From positions 1 to 64,000 of the forward strand of contig NZ_JAEOAH010000023.1 in the NCBI RefSeq assembly GCF_016612995.1: a stretch of 64,000 bases of DNA. Reading direction: 5' to 3'. Source of the DNA: Viridibacillus soli. Lineage in GTDB: Bacteria; Bacillota; Bacilli; Bacillales_A; Planococcaceae. The position numbers and the translations under genes are program-made. Each line of letters begins with the position of its first letter. The first letter of the stretch is position 1. The notes beneath the pieces were generated by a model. That model did no database searches. It had not been told where the DNA came from and saw only the letters and a program-made list of their open reading frames with translations. This document shows positions 47,292 through 57,423 of this stretch, one piece after another.

Positions 47292-48557
47292 ATGTATGAC
47301 GTTATTATAATCGGTGGGGGTCCCTCAGGGCTCATGGCCGCAATTGCAGCTGGCACTGAAAAGAAAAAAGTTTTACTGCTCGAAAAAGGAACAAAATTAG
47401 GCAAAAAATTAGCTATCTCAGGAGGCGGTCGCTGTAATGTCACAAATCGTCTACCTGTTGAAGAAATCGTCAAGCATATTCCAGGGAACGGTCGATTCTT
47501 ATACAGCCCATTCACTGTTTATAACAACGAAGATATTATCGCCTTTTTCGAAGGCCTAGGTGTTGCATTAAAAGAAGAAGATCACGGGCGCATGTTCCCT
47601 GTCTCCAATCGTGCACAAGATGTTGTAGACGCCATGATTAACGAATTACATCGCTTAAAAGTGGATATTCGTTTAAGTACGACCGTTAGTAAATTAGTAA
47701 TGGATGATGACAAAATTCTAGGTGTACGCTTCGCAAATGGTGAAGAAATACGCTCAAATGCAGTCGTAGTCGCAGTTGGCGGTAAAGCCGTACCACAAAC
47801 AGGTTCAACAGGAGACGGCTATCCATGGGCTGAGAAGGCCGGTCATACCGTAACAGACCTATATCCAACAGAAGTACCATTACTATCTAACGAAAACTTC
47901 ATCCGCCTGCGCGAATTACAAGGCTTAGCACTACGGGACGTAGCTGTTTCCGTACTAAATAAAAAAGGCAAACCATTAGTAACCCATCAAATGGACATGC
48001 TTTTTACTCACTTCGGTTTAAGCGGTCCTGCGATTTTACGATGTAGTCAATTTGTTGTAAAAGAAATGAAGAAAACTGGCGGACAACCTGTCACAGTCCG
48101 CATTCAATCACTAATGGATTACAACGAAGAATCCGCATTCCAAATGCTCTTTAAATTAGCAAAAGACGAACCAAAAAAAGCATTAAAAAACGTTTGGAAA
48201 GGCATCGTACTTGAGCGCTGGCTGTTATTCTTACTAGAGCGTGCTGGCCTTGACCCACAGTCTATCGGCGCTGATCTTGCTGCCGATAAAACACGGTTAT
48301 TTTCAAAAGAATTGGTCGCATTTGAAATGACCGTTAATGGTACACAACCACTAGAAAAAGCTTTCGTTACTGGTGGCGGCGTTTCAGTAAAAGAAATCGA
48401 GCCGAAAACAATGGCTTCTAAAAAGAAACCTGGGCTATATTTCTGTGGCGAAATTTTAGATGTACACGGATATACAGGCGGTTATAATATTACTTCTGCA
48501 CTTGTGACTGGGAGAATTGCTGGGATGAGTGCAGCAGGGTTTGTTGAGGAAAAATAA
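47292..48557 (+). CDS. ytfP: FAD-dependent oxidoreductase YtfP (HI0933/BaiN family)
   Basis: A 421-residue flavoprotein with an N-terminal Rossmann motif [19 protein letters not shown] and [15 protein letters not shown], typical of the HI0933-like family. A C-terminal FAD contact reads [18 protein letters not shown]. Family members are linked to flavin-dependent reduction, including bile-acid-type enes in gut clostridia; the substrate here is unknown. The ribosome binding site before 47292 is weak. The order ytgP-ytfP is as in B. subtilis. Confidence 0.94.
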   Translation: MYDVIIIGGGPSGLMAAIAAGTEKKKVLLLEKGTKLGKKLAISGGGRCNVTNRLPVEEIVKHIPGNGRFLYSPFTVYNNEDIIAFFEGLGVALKEEDHGRMFPVSNRAQDVVDAMINELHRLKVDIRLSTTVSKLVMDDDKILGVRFANGEEIRSNAVVVAVGGKAVPQTGSTGDGYPWAEKAGHTVTDLYPTEVPLLSNENFIRLRELQGLALRDVAVSVLNKKGKPLVTHQMDMLFTHFGLSGPAILRCSQFVVKEMKKTGGQPVTVRIQSLMDYNEESAFQMLFKLAKDEPKKALKNVWKGIVLERWLLFLLERAGLDPQSIGADLAADKTRLFSKELVAFEMTVNGTQPLEKAFVTGGGVSVKEIEPKTMASKKKPGLYFCGEILDVHGYTGGYNITSALVTGRIAGMSAAGFVEEK

Positions 48558-48653
48558 TAGACGTACTTATAAATTAGGACTATCTAAAAGTCCCTAAAAT
48601 AAAATGCGAGAGGAAATACATAATGTTCTTCCTCTCGTAATCTATTTACTTGC

Positions 48654-48905
48654 TTATCTTGCAACACGACTGAACATGACCATTAATAATAGGACAACTG
48701 TTGCAATACTGATAGACATTACTAGAGAAGCGGGAACGAATACTCCAGCTAATAATCCGACTACTGTGACCATCCCCAACAGGGTGAAAACTGGAGAATT
48801 CCTGAAAATTAGGATTCCATCAAGTTGATACCTCCTAATTTTTTCAAGATACTTATAGTATAGACACTTAGCAAAAAATTGTTTAATAGTATGTATTTTA
48901 CTCAT
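48654..48905 (-). CDS. Doubtful small membrane protein, possibly frameshifted
   Basis: The frame encodes up to 83 residues whose last ~55 (FRNSPVFTLLGMVTVVGLLA and a second helix) look like a two-helix membrane peptide. The only good ribosome binding site, AGGAGG at about 48829-48834, lies inside this frame and points to TTG/ATG codons in a different frame that stops after three codons. A one-base shift would join that start to the hydrophobic part. It is either a recent frameshift or a shorter peptide with an unusual start. Confidence 0.35.
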   Translation of the reverse strand: MSKIHTIKQFFAKCLYYKYLEKIRRYQLDGILIFRNSPVFTLLGMVTVVGLLAGVFVPASLVMSISIATVVLLLMVMFSRVAR

Positions 48906-49071
48906 TTATTTGTGGTTTTCATAAGTAGCTATACGAATTTCAAAGCATATTTGTGATTCTTACTTTTTACATATAAGTATGATTACTTTAGAATAAATTC
49001 CATACACTAAAAAGGTTATTACTATTTTCATTCGTCAATTGATTAGTATAACTATTCAGGAGGTCATGTAA

Positions 49072-49389
49072 ATGTTTTTTATCCCATCAACTATTGCGTT
49101 TTTATATGAATTATTACTAGCCATTCCGATTTTAGGTGGCGCTATTATGGTTGGCTCTGGTTATTCAGCTTTAGTAACTGCGCTCATTATTCATGCAATC
49201 GTTTTTGCTCTCCGCTTTGTCACTGGTCACTCAAAAGTTGTGCCGATTATGTCGATTCTTTTAACCTTACTCACTTGGATTCCTTTAATTGGGTGGGCGA
49301 TTCATGTTTTAATCGCAGTAGCTTATTTGATAGATATTTTTATTGGCATAGGCCGAAACCCTAAACATATTAGCATGCAAGATACTTGA
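49072..49389 (+). CDS. Small integral membrane protein
   Basis: 105 residues with three or four hydrophobic helices (FLYELLLAIPILGGAIMVGSG, ALIIHAIVFALRFV, IMSILLTLLTWIPLIGWAIH, LIAVAYLIDIFIGIG). AGGAGG lies eight bases before the ATG and a terminator follows. No family name is certain; such proteins are common between ytfP and leuS-type loci in related genera. It is probably a plasma-membrane protein of unknown role. Confidence 0.8.
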   Translation: MFFIPSTIAFLYELLLAIPILGGAIMVGSGYSALVTALIIHAIVFALRFVTGHSKVVPIMSILLTLLTWIPLIGWAIHVLIAVAYLIDIFIGIGRNPKHISMQDT

Positions 49390-49404
49390 GATCTCTCATA
49401 AAGA

Positions 49405-49444
49405 ATACACAGTTTCTTTTAAAGTAGAAGCTGTGTATTTTTTT
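49405..49444 (+). terminator. Terminator of small membrane protein gene
   Basis: ATACACAG-TTC / GAA-CTGTGTAT with one mismatch, followed by TTTTTTT. Confidence 0.8.
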
Positions 49445-49485
49445 GCGATTATGGGCATTTTATGGCTCATCCTATATGAAAATAC

Positions 49486-49535
49486 AAAAACCACGCCCCT
49501 CTTTCATGCTAGAGAGAAGGCGTGGTTTGTTTTTT
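49486..49535 (-). terminator. Terminator downstream of leuS
   Basis: AAACCACGCC / GGCGTGGTTT with an inner CTCT/AGAG pairing. A T-rich run follows on both strands, so it may act bidirectionally. Confidence 0.82.
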
Positions 49536-49586
49536 AACACAAATAGTACTAGGGAACGGCTCCTTAATACCGATGTTTCCATCAGT

Positions 49587-52001
49587 TTAGATTGCTACAA
49601 TATTTACAAGTTTCCCTGGAACAGCGATAATTTTCTTGATCTCTTTACCTGCGATTAGTTCCGCAATTTTGTCATCTGCTAGAGCAATTTCTTGTAGCTC
49701 TTCACGAGATGCATCTTTTGCCACTAATAGTTTTGCTTTTACTTTACCGTTTACTTGAACAACTACTTCGATTTCGTCGTCAGTTAATTTCGACTCATCG
49801 AATGTTGGCCATGTTGAGTAAGTTAATGTATCAGGATGACCCAGTTTAGCCCAAAGTTCTTCAGCAATGTGAGGAGCGATTGGTGCTAACATTTTAACGA
49901 AACTTTCAGCGAAAGCTGTTGGCACAACATCTGCTTTGTAGCATTCATTAATGAATACCATCATTTGTGAAATTGAAGTATTAAAACGAATTTGTTCGTT
50001 GTTTTCAGTCACTTTTTTCACTGTTTGGTTATACACTTTCTCTAACGTTGTATCATCAGAAGATTGGATTTTGTCTGATAATGTTCCATCTTCGTTGATA
50101 AATAGACGCCATATGCGATCTAAGAAGCGGCGTGCTCCGTCAAGGCCATTCTCAGACCATGGAATAGATGCTTCTAGTGGTCCCATGAACATTTCATATA
50201 GTCGAAGTGTATCTGCACCGTGGCTTGCAATGATATCGTCAGGATTTACGACATTGCCTTTAGATTTAGACATTTTTTCGTTACCTTCACCTAAAATCAT
50301 CCCTTGGTTGAATAATTTCTGGAATGGTTCTTTTGTTGGTACAAAGCCTAGGTCATACAATACTTTATGCCAGAAACGAGCATATAGTAAGTGTAGAACA
50401 GCATGCTCTTGACCACCGATGTAAATATCAACTGGTAACCAGCGTTTTAGTAGTTCTGGATCTGCTAGCATTTCATCATTTTTTGGATCGATGTAGCGTA
50501 GGAAGTACCAGCTTGAACCAGCCCATTGCGGCATAGTATTTGTTTCACGACGACCTTTTTTACCTGTAACAGGATCTACAACATTTACCCATTCTTCAAT
50601 ATTTGCAAGCGGTGATTCACCTGTTCCACTTGGACGAATATCGTCAGTTTTAGGTAGAATAAGCGGTAGTTCTGATTCATCAATTGTCGCTACTTCACCA
50701 TCTTCCCAATGGATTACTGGGATTGGCTCGCCCCAATAACGTTGACGACTGAATAACCAGTCACGTAGGCGGTACGTAATTTTCTTCTCACCGACACCTT
50801 TTTCTTCTAACCACTCGATTGCTTTCGCGATACCATCAGTTTTATCAAGACCGTCTAAGAAGCCAGAGTTAACATGTTTGCCTTCGCCAGCATACGCTTC
50901 TTTTTCGATATCGCCACCAGCTACTACTTCTACGATTGGTAGTTCGAATTGTTTTGCAAATTCGTAGTCGCGTTCATCATGTGCAGGAACAGCCATAATT
51001 GCACCAGTACCATATGTTGCAAGAACATAGTCAGCAATCCAAATTGGCATTTTTTCGCCGTTAATCGGATTTACTGCATAAGCGCCTGTGAAGACACCCG
51101 TTTTTTCTTTCGCTAAATCAGTACGTTCAAGATCTGATTTCATTTTCACTTCGTCTAAGTAAGTTGCTACAGCTGCTTTTTGTGCATCCGTTGTGATTGC
51201 TGCTACTAAATCATGTTCAGGCGCAAGAACAGCATAAGTTGCACCAAACAAAGTATCAGGGCGTGTAGTGAATACACGGAAAGTTTGACTCGCACCATCA
51301 ATTGTAAATGACACTTCTGCTCCTTCAGAGCGGCCAATCCAGTGACGTTGCATATCTTTAATGTTTTCTGGCCAATCAACATCTTCTAAATCATCGATTA
51401 ATCGGTCAGCATAAGCAGTAATTTTCAGCATCCATTGTTTCATTGGGCGGCGTTCAACTGGATGTCCCCCGCGCTCAGATTTACCATCAATTACTTCTTC
51501 ATTGGCAAGTACTGTACCAAGTGCTGGGCACCAATTAACAGGTACTTCATCAATATAAGCTAATCCTTTTTTGAATAATTGAATAAAAATCCATTGCGTC
51601 CATTTGTAGTAGCTAGGATCTGTTGTGTTAATTTCGCGATCCCAGTCATATGAGAAGCCAAGTTCTTGGATTTGGCGTTTGAATGTCGCGATGTTTTTTG
51701 CTGTAAATTCAGCTGGGTCATTTCCTGTGTCTAAAGCGTATTGCTCAGCTGGTAGACCAAATGCATCCCAACCGATTGGATGTAGTACATTGTAGCCTTG
51801 CATACGTTTGAAACGACTTAAAATATCAGTCGCTGTATAACCTTCCGGGTGTCCTACATGTAGCCCTGATCCTGATGGATAAGGGAACATATCTAATGCA
51901 TAAAATTTCGGCTTTGATTCGTCATTGACAGTTTTAAATGTGTTATGTTCTGCCCAATACGATTGCCATTTTTTTTCGATCTCTAGATGATTGAAATTCA
52001 A
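49587..52001 (-). CDS. leuS: Leucyl-tRNA synthetase
   Basis: An 804-residue class Ia synthetase, full length. HIGH appears as LHVGHPEG near residue 47. The CP1 editing domain (about 215-410) contains [13 protein letters not shown] and the universally conserved Asp region [14 protein letters not shown] is in [11 protein letters not shown], and a C-terminal anticodon-binding and LeuRS-specific domain follows. Start TTG with GGAGGAG six bases upstream. Controlled by the T-box at 52066-52330. Confidence 0.98.
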   Translation of the reverse strand: MNFNHLEIEKKWQSYWAEHNTFKTVNDESKPKFYALDMFPYPSGSGLHVGHPEGYTATDILSRFKRMQGYNVLHPIGWDAFGLPAEQYALDTGNDPAEFTAKNIATFKRQIQELGFSYDWDREINTTDPSYYKWTQWIFIQLFKKGLAYIDEVPVNWCPALGTVLANEEVIDGKSERGGHPVERRPMKQWMLKITAYADRLIDDLEDVDWPENIKDMQRHWIGRSEGAEVSFTIDGASQTFRVFTTRPDTLFGATYAVLAPEHDLVAAITTDAQKAAVATYLDEVKMKSDLERTDLAKEKTGVFTGAYAVNPINGEKMPIWIADYVLATYGTGAIMAVPAHDERDYEFAKQFELPIVEVVAGGDIEKEAYAGEGKHVNSGFLDGLDKTDGIAKAIEWLEEKGVGEKKITYRLRDWLFSRQRYWGEPIPVIHWEDGEVATIDESELPLILPKTDDIRPSGTGESPLANIEEWVNVVDPVTGKKGRRETNTMPQWAGSSWYFLRYIDPKNDEMLADPELLKRWLPVDIYIGGQEHAVLHLLYARFWHKVLYDLGFVPTKEPFQKLFNQGMILGEGNEKMSKSKGNVVNPDDIIASHGADTLRLYEMFMGPLEASIPWSENGLDGARRFLDRIWRLFINEDGTLSDKIQSSDDTTLEKVYNQTVKKVTENNEQIRFNTSISQMMVFINECYKADVVPTAFAESFVKMLAPIAPHIAEELWAKLGHPDTLTYSTWPTFDESKLTDDEIEVVVQVNGKVKAKLLVAKDASREELQEIALADDKIAELIAGKEIKKIIAVPGKLVNIVAI

Positions 52002-52065
52002 TTGTTTCTCCTCCTTAAAATAGCTTTGAGCTAATTGTCACAATATTCGTGTACTTTAGGTAAAA

Positions 52066-52330
52066 TAAAAACTCCCGTCCCTAGAAAAAGGGACGAGAGC
52101 TTAGAAAGGTTCCCGCGGTACCACCCAAATTAGTGTTTTACACTCAACTTGATTCCTTAACGCGGAAAACGGCTTTGGTTACGTTTGTATTCACCATTGC
52201 AGACTCCAAGGCGAGTTCAATTTATCTCTTTACTAGCTCACACCACCCGCTAGCTCTCTTGAAAATCAAATAAATTTACTATTCCTTATCTCAGTCTTGT
52301 TATATTGAATCTAATTCTAATCGAATAGTA
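52066..52330 (-). promoter_or_regulatory. T-box leader of leuS
   Basis: The minus strand has the T-box core TGGGTGGTACCGCG (52114-52127) and a terminator stem CTCTCGTCCC / GGGACGGGAG (52072-52099). The specifier codon CTC (52213-52215) lies in TGAACTCGCC, with GAGAGCTAGCGG further 5'. CTC is a leucine codon, in agreement with leuS. The downstream T run is interrupted (GTTTTTATTTTA). Confidence 0.95.
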
Positions 52331-52425
52331 CGAAAATGACAAGCAATTTAAACAAGCGCGTATTTTAAGGGGTTTGAGTAAATAAAAGGAGCGTCTTTAA
52401 TACACTATGTAAAGGTGAGGATTTA

Positions 52426-52527
52426 GTGCAAAAGATAAGAATTCATGAGAAATGCTTTTTTCTATTCATCATTCTATTCGTTTTAACCGGGCGCTCTAAC
52501 AATAAAACTGCACAAGAAGAAATTTAG
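52426..52527 (+). pseudogene. Short lipoprotein-like ORF with mutated lipobox
   Basis: 33 codons from GTG with GGTGAGG upstream encode a basic start, the hydrophobic core FFLFIILFVL and TGRSNNKTAQEEI. The pattern is a lipoprotein signal peptide in which the lipobox Cys (expected LTGC) is Arg, a TGC to CGC change. The frame then stops at 52525-52527. It is either the dead start of a former lipoprotein gene or a small membrane peptide. Confidence 0.4.
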
Positions 52528-52636
52528 ATGATTTAACCTTACATTCTATGAAAAAATGGCTCCTTCAGTTCTAATTCTTTACATTAAATGATGGGGGCAG
52601 GGGTATATACATTGCCGTTATGTCCTGTTTTATTGA

Positions 52637-52741
52637 TTACTGGCAGCTTCGGTGGTTTTACTGGCAACTTTGGATACTTTACTGGCAACTTTTCATGGTT
52701 TACTGGCAACTTCGAGCACTTTACTGGCAACTTTCAAAATA
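52637..52741. repeat. 21-bp tandem repeat (third array, five units)
   Basis: TTACTGGCAACTT or TTACTGGCAGCTT recurs at 52637, 52658, 52679, 52700 and 52721, exactly 21 bp apart, each followed by about eight variable bases. It lies in the intergenic space between the leuS leader and the scoAB operon. The surrounding open frame (52588-52830) has no ribosome binding site. Confidence 0.92.
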
Positions 52742-52796
52742 GTCACCACAAAATACATATAGGGGTATACACGCTTTCCCATTTTCACACAGTAAC

Positions 52797-52880
52797 AAAA
52801 AAAGGACAGTCTCATAAGTCAATTTTATGACCAAGCGACGCCCTTATTTTTTCAAAGGATTTGCCCTTTTGAGACAATCC
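52797..52880 (-). terminator. Probable terminator of scoAB operon
   Basis: GGACAGTCTCA pairs with TGAGACAATCC across a long internal region; the minus strand ends in TTTTTTTG. The loop is long, so it is less certain than the others. Confidence 0.5.
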
Positions 52881-52908
52881 ATTTCGTTTTTATGCTTTCA
52901 AATATTCT

Positions 52909-53565
52909 TTATCTAACTACTACGTTTTCTTGTACTTTATCTATATTTAAAACTGCTCCAGTAGCTGCAACAACTTCATCTACTGTGTAGCCTTCGAAAA
53001 CTTCTCGTAGTACTAACCCTTCAGTTGTTACATCGATGACAGCTCGGTCTGTAATAATCATATCAACAACTGATTTCCCTGTTAATGGTAAGTCGCAAGC
53101 TTTTTTAATTTTTGGTGAGCCATCTTTTGCAACATGCTCCATAATGACGATAATTTTCTTAGCGCCATGCACTAAATCCATCGCTCCGCCCATACCTTTT
53201 ATCATTTTCCCAGGAATCATCCAATTGGCAAGGTCGCCTGTTTCAGACACTTCCATACCACCTAAGATCGCTACATCGATATGACCTCCGCGAATCATCG
53301 CAAATGATTCAGCATTGCTAAAAAATGCTGATCCAGGAATAGTCGTCACTGTTTCTTTTCCTGCATTAATCAAATCTGGGTCCACTTCTTCCGCAGTCGG
53401 ATAAGGTCCTATTCCTAATAAGCCATTTTCTGATTGCAGAACGACCGCCTTATCCGATGCTATGTAATTTGCCACTAATGTTGGCATACCAATTCCTAAA
53501 TTCACATAATTCCCATCAGCAATTTCCTGCTCTGCTCTGCGTGCAATTAATTCTCTAACATTCAT
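52909..53565 (-). CDS. scoB: 3-oxoacid CoA-transferase subunit B
   Basis: A 218-residue beta subunit of a family I CoA-transferase that moves CoA from succinyl-CoA to acetoacetate. The catalytic glutamate is E46 in [23 protein letters not shown] and the later [14 protein letters not shown] are standard. It lies 18 bp downstream of scoA. It would be used for ketone-body or short-chain acid catabolism. Confidence 0.95.
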   Translation of the reverse strand: MNVRELIARRAEQEIADGNYVNLGIGMPTLVANYIASDKAVVLQSENGLLGIGPYPTAEEVDPDLINAGKETVTTIPGSAFFSNAESFAMIRGGHIDVAILGGMEVSETGDLANWMIPGKMIKGMGGAMDLVHGAKKIIVIMEHVAKDGSPKIKKACDLPLTGKSVVDMIITDRAVIDVTTEGLVLREVFEGYTVDEVVAATGAVLNIDKVQENVVVR

Positions 53566-53583
53566 ATCTCAAAGCCCCTCTCT

Positions 53584-54273
53584 TTAAGTACGAGTCGTTA
53601 AGCGTTCAATTCTTTTTTCCTGATGCGCTTCTAAAATACCTTGTACGTATATACTTGGCGTCTGAACTTGGTTTGGATCAAGATCACCCACTTCTACAAT
53701 TTCTTCCACCTCTGCAATTGTAAAAGTACCTGCCGCAGCCATTATTGGATTAAAGTTTTGTGCTGTTTTGTTATAAATTAAGTTACCAAAGCGGTCTGCT
53801 TTTGCAGCTCTTATTAAGGAAAAGTCTGCATGCAACGCTTCTTCTAATACATATTCCTTACTATTAAATACGCGTATTTCCTTCCCCTCAGCAACAGAAG
53901 TCCCCACTCCTGCTGGTGTAAAGAATGCTGGAATGCCTGCTCCGCCTGCACGAATTTTCTCGGCTAATGTCCCTTGAGGAGTTAGCTCCACTTCGATTTC
54001 ACCAGATAGCACTTGACGTTCAAATTCTTTATTTTCTCCTACATAGGAGCCAATCATTTTCTTAATTTGCTTTTTTTTCAGTAGTAATCCAAGTCCCCAA
54101 TCATCGACTCCACAGTTGTTTGAAATGATCGTTAAATCTTTCACTTCTTTTTCAACTAAAGCTAAAATGAGTTGCTCTGGAATTCCCACTAAGCCAAATC
54201 CACCGACCATAAGCGTCATACCATCTTGAATAGTAGCGATCGCTTCACTTGCTGAACTATATATAGGCTTCAT
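53584..54273 (-). CDS. scoA: 3-oxoacid CoA-transferase subunit A
   Basis: A 229-residue alpha subunit with GMTLMVGGFGLVGIPEQLI near the N-terminus, NNCGVDDWGLGLLL and AGGAGIPAFFTPAG. AAGGGG eight bases before the ATG at 54273 supports this start over a longer frame. It forms a heteromeric enzyme with the adjacent scoB. Confidence 0.95.
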   Translation of the reverse strand: MKPIYSSASEAIATIQDGMTLMVGGFGLVGIPEQLILALVEKEVKDLTIISNNCGVDDWGLGLLLKKKQIKKMIGSYVGENKEFERQVLSGEIEVELTPQGTLAEKIRAGGAGIPAFFTPAGVGTSVAEGKEIRVFNSKEYVLEEALHADFSLIRAAKADRFGNLIYNKTAQNFNPIMAAAGTFTIAEVEEIVEVGDLDPNQVQTPSIYVQGILEAHQEKRIERLTTRT

Positions 54274-54382
54274 ATTCAATACCCCTTCCTTCATTTGAAA
54301 TTTCTCCCTCTTCTATTTTCTCAAACAAATAACAAATATTCAAATTCTGGCAAATATATATCTTTAAGTATTATTTTCTATT

Positions 54383-54415
54383 AAAAAAGCTGAAAGTCTT
54401 AAAGACTTTCAGCTT
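54383..54415 (-). terminator. Terminator overlapping the MFS stop codon
   Basis: AAGCTGAAAGTC / GACTTTCAGCTT, twelve pairs with a TTAA loop. The stop codon TAA of the transporter gene is in the loop, and TTTTTTAAT follows on the minus strand. Confidence 0.88.
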
Positions 54416-55577
54416 CCTTCTTTTTCAACGGTCGATCATAAAGTACATAAGGCACAATCGCAATCGCTAGGAAAATCGTTAGAATGATGAACATGATATG
54501 CATACCAAATTGATCTGCCATTACGCCCCCTATGAAAGGCCCAATCATACGACCAATCATCGCTGCACTATTGACGACACCTTGATAAAAACCATCTCTC
54601 CCTTTTGGTGCCAATGTGCTAGCAATTGTTGGAATTGCCGGCCATACGAACATTTCACCAAAAGTTAATATGATAATTGCGACCATGAACATTTGGAATG
54701 ATTCTGCAAAGCTAACTACGATAAAAGACACAGCAAGAATTGCAACGCCCAATACAAGCTGAGCTTTTATTAAATGCTCCAACTTTTTCACAATAGGGTT
54801 AATAAGTGGTTGCGCTATAACAATAAGTAAACCATTAACTGTCCAAAGTAAACTATACTGTTTTAGAGAAATACCTAAATCCTGTGTATGGGATGAAATC
54901 GTCGTTGTCCATTGCGAATAAGCGAACCAGCAAAATAGAAAGCCTGCTGACAATATTAATAGTGCTGTAAAAGATGATTTGTCTTGCACACGTTTACTCT
55001 CACTAACAACAGAACTTGGTGCCAAGGACGGGACACCCATTTTCCGAAAGCCGAAAAAAGCAATGATAAAGAATAAGATATACATGATTAAATTAGCACT
55101 AAATAAATAATCAAAGCTATATGATGCTACGACTCCAGCAAGGGCAGGGCCAATCGCCACACCTAAATTTTGGGCTAAGTAAATCGCATTAAAGCCTCGT
55201 CTTCCCCCTTCAGGCCAAGCAGTCCCAACCATTGCGAACATACTTGGAAAAACGATTCCACCACTAAAACCAATCAGTGTTAAAAACCACACATAATGCG
55301 GCCAACCATGCCAAATTGTCAGTCCAACTAAACCGATGATTGTCACGACCGTACCAAATAGTATTGTTTTATAACCACCGAATCGATCAAATAAAATACC
55401 ACCTAGTAAATTCCCAACAACACCTGCAGCCGCATTCGCCATTAATACAAGCCCTGCAACAGATAAAGTTTGCCCAAGATGATCGTGCATATAAATTGTA
55501 TTTAAAGGCCATAAAAATGAGCTACCTGTCACATTCACAAGCATCCCAATAATTAATAGCCAGACACTTTTTGGCAT
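54399..55577 (-). CDS. MFS transporter (multidrug-efflux type)
   Basis: About 392 residues with 12 predicted helices. Motif A-like GGILFDRFGGYKT lies between helices 2 and 3, and an equivalent GGVMADQFGMH in the second half. GGAGG eight bases before the ATG at 55577 decides the start. It is a drug:H+ antiporter-type major facilitator; substrate cannot be read from sequence. It sits divergent from ytqA. Confidence 0.88.
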   Translation of the reverse strand: MPKSVWLLIIGMLVNVTGSSFLWPLNTIYMHDHLGQTLSVAGLVLMANAAAGVVGNLLGGILFDRFGGYKTILFGTVVTIIGLVGLTIWHGWPHYVWFLTLIGFSGGIVFPSMFAMVGTAWPEGGRRGFNAIYLAQNLGVAIGPALAGVVASYSFDYLFSANLIMYILFFIIAFFGFRKMGVPSLAPSSVVSESKRVQDKSSFTALLILSAGFLFCWFAYSQWTTTISSHTQDLGISLKQYSLLWTVNGLLIVIAQPLINPIVKKLEHLIKAQLVLGVAILAVSFIVVSFAESFQMFMVAIIILTFGEMFVWPAIPTIASTLAPKGRDGFYQGVVNSAAMIGRMIGPFIGGVMADQFGMHIMFIILTIFLAIAIVPYVLYDRPLKKKEAESL

Positions 55578-55742
55578 ACTGATGACCTCCATTATTTCGG
55601 ATAACTAAATAATTTTATTTCATTTTCACTATTTCAACAACCCCATTATGCTTTTTATATGAATTTTTTCTTATAGAAACAAAATGATTCGTTGTATAGG
55701 TCATTCCCATGTTAAAATAGTTCGTTAGAGGAGTGAAAATGC

Positions 55743-56702
55743 ATGACTGAAAATTTATTTCCGTTCCCTTCCGATGGGAAACGTTATTATACATGGAATC
55801 GATATTTACGTGATGAGTTTGGACATAAAGTATATAAAGTAGCTTTAGATGCAGGTTTTGACTGCCCAAACCGTGATGGTACCGTAGCATTTGGTGGGTG
55901 CACATTTTGTAGTGCAGCTGGCTCAGGTGATTTCGCCGGTGAGCGCGTTGATCCAATTCCAGTTCAATTCGAAAAAATAAAACATAAGATGGAGCAAAAA
56001 TGGAAAAACGGAAAAACAATGGCCTATTTCCAAGCGTACACAAATACACATGCTCCACTACCCATATTAAAAGAAAAATTTGAAGCGGCATTAGCTCAAG
56101 ACGGTGTGATGGGCATTAGTATCGCTACTCGTCCTGACTGCTTGCCAGACGATGTTGTTGAATATTTAGCTGAGCTTAACGAACGTACTTATTTATGGGT
56201 CGAGCTAGGCTTACAAACTGTTCATGAAAAAACGGCGACAATGATTAACCGAGCACATGACTTTGCAACATATGTTGAAGGAGTCGAAAAATTACGCAAG
56301 CACAATATTCGTGTATGTAGCCATATTATTAACGGGCTCCCACTTGAAACAAATGAAATGATGATGGAGACAGCAAAAGCTGTCGCTAATCTCGACGTAC
56401 AAGGCATTAAAATTCATCTTCTTCATTTATTAAAAGGCACCCCAATGGTTAAACAGTACGAAAAAGGGATGCTCGAATTTTTGGATAAAGATGAATATAT
56501 TAAACTTGTAGCTGACCAGCTTGAGATCATCCCACCTGAAATGATCGTCCATCGAATTACAGGTGATGGACCAATTGACTTAATGATTGGACCAATGTGG
56601 AGCGTTAACAAATGGGAAGTATTAAATGGGATTGACGCGGAGCTTGAAAAACGCGGCAGCTGGCAAGGCAAGTTTTACAATGTGGAAGTGCCCGCTAAAT
56701 GA
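55743..56702 (+). CDS. ytqA: Radical SAM protein YtqA (TIGR01212 family)
   Basis: A 319-residue radical SAM enzyme. The iron-sulfur cluster cysteines are C41, C53 and C56 (DCPNRDGTVAFGGCTFC), a spacing typical of this Elp3-like subfamily. Later motifs are YFQAYTNTHAPL and IATRPDCLPDD, as in YhcC/YtqA. Family work links it to RNA modification, but no reaction is settled. The stop overlaps the ytqB start by four bases (ATGA). Confidence 0.93.
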   Translation: MTENLFPFPSDGKRYYTWNRYLRDEFGHKVYKVALDAGFDCPNRDGTVAFGGCTFCSAAGSGDFAGERVDPIPVQFEKIKHKMEQKWKNGKTMAYFQAYTNTHAPLPILKEKFEAALAQDGVMGISIATRPDCLPDDVVEYLAELNERTYLWVELGLQTVHEKTATMINRAHDFATYVEGVEKLRKHNIRVCSHIINGLPLETNEMMMETAKAVANLDVQGIKIHLLHLLKGTPMVKQYEKGMLEFLDKDEYIKLVADQLEIIPPEMIVHRITGDGPIDLMIGPMWSVNKWEVLNGIDAELEKRGSWQGKFYNVEVPAK

Positions 56703-57274
56703 AGCTTCAGCGCGTATTGCAATATACAAAAGCCTTACTAGAAGATACAGTTGTAGCTGGTGATATTGTTATCGATGCGACTGCTGGTAACGGGCATGAT
56801 ACAGCCTACTTAGCAGAGCTTGTTGGCGATACAGGGCATGTCTATGCTTTTGATGTACAGCAGCAAGCCGTAGATGCCACAAAATCAAGGCTAGTAGAGC
56901 AGCAATTAGACAAGCAAGCTACCGTTATTTTAGACGGCCACCAAAATGTAAAACAATATGTATCAGAACCTATTAGCGCAGCTATTTTCAATCTTGGGTA
57001 TCTTCCTGGCAGTGAGCATTCGATTGTCACAAAGCCTGGCACAACGATTGAAGCTGTTTCTGACCTATTAGATTTATTAAAAGTAGGGGGTATGATCATA
57101 CTCGTTGTTTATCACGGCCATGAAGGTGGCAAGGAAGAACGTGACAAGCTACTAACCTATGTCAGTGATCTGCCACAGAAATACGTTCATGTATTACGCT
57201 ATGAATTTATCAATCAAAAAAATGATCCTCCATTTATAATTGCTCTTGAGAAAATGAAGAATCTACCAAAATAA
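56699..57274 (+). CDS. ytqB: SAM-dependent methyltransferase YtqB
   Basis: A 191-residue class I methyltransferase of the rRNA-methylase-like YtqB family. It has DATAGNGHDTAYLAELVGD (SAM motif I), YAFDVQQQAVDAT (motif II) and FNLGYLPGSEHSI (catalytic region). Its reported relatives include tRNA methyltransferases that act after the YtqA-type radical SAM step. Coupling to ytqA by a four-base overlap supports a joint RNA-modification role. Confidence 0.92.
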   Translation: MKLQRVLQYTKALLEDTVVAGDIVIDATAGNGHDTAYLAELVGDTGHVYAFDVQQQAVDATKSRLVEQQLDKQATVILDGHQNVKQYVSEPISAAIFNLGYLPGSEHSIVTKPGTTIEAVSDLLDLLKVGGMIILVVYHGHEGGKEERDKLLTYVSDLPQKYVHVLRYEFINQKNDPPFIIALEKMKNLPK

Positions 57275-57286
57275 ACTTTCAATACG

Positions 57287-57330
57287 AGACTTTCCATCAC
57301 TGGCAATATAGTTGATGAAAGTCTTTTTTT
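57287..57330 (+). terminator. Terminator of ytqAB
   Basis: AGACTTTCCATCA / TGATGAAAGTCT (one mismatch) followed by TTTTTTT. Confidence 0.88.
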
Positions 57331-57423
57331 ATGTCTAACACTTCATTCATCTGTAAAAATATGAATAAAAGCTATGGAACATAGTGATACTTGTAGTACC
57401 CTACATTATTAAGGAGAATCATG

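Noticed and set aside
52588-52830. 80-aa ORF with FTGNF repeats
   Set aside because: Created by the third 21-bp array; no ribosome binding site and no recognisable domain.
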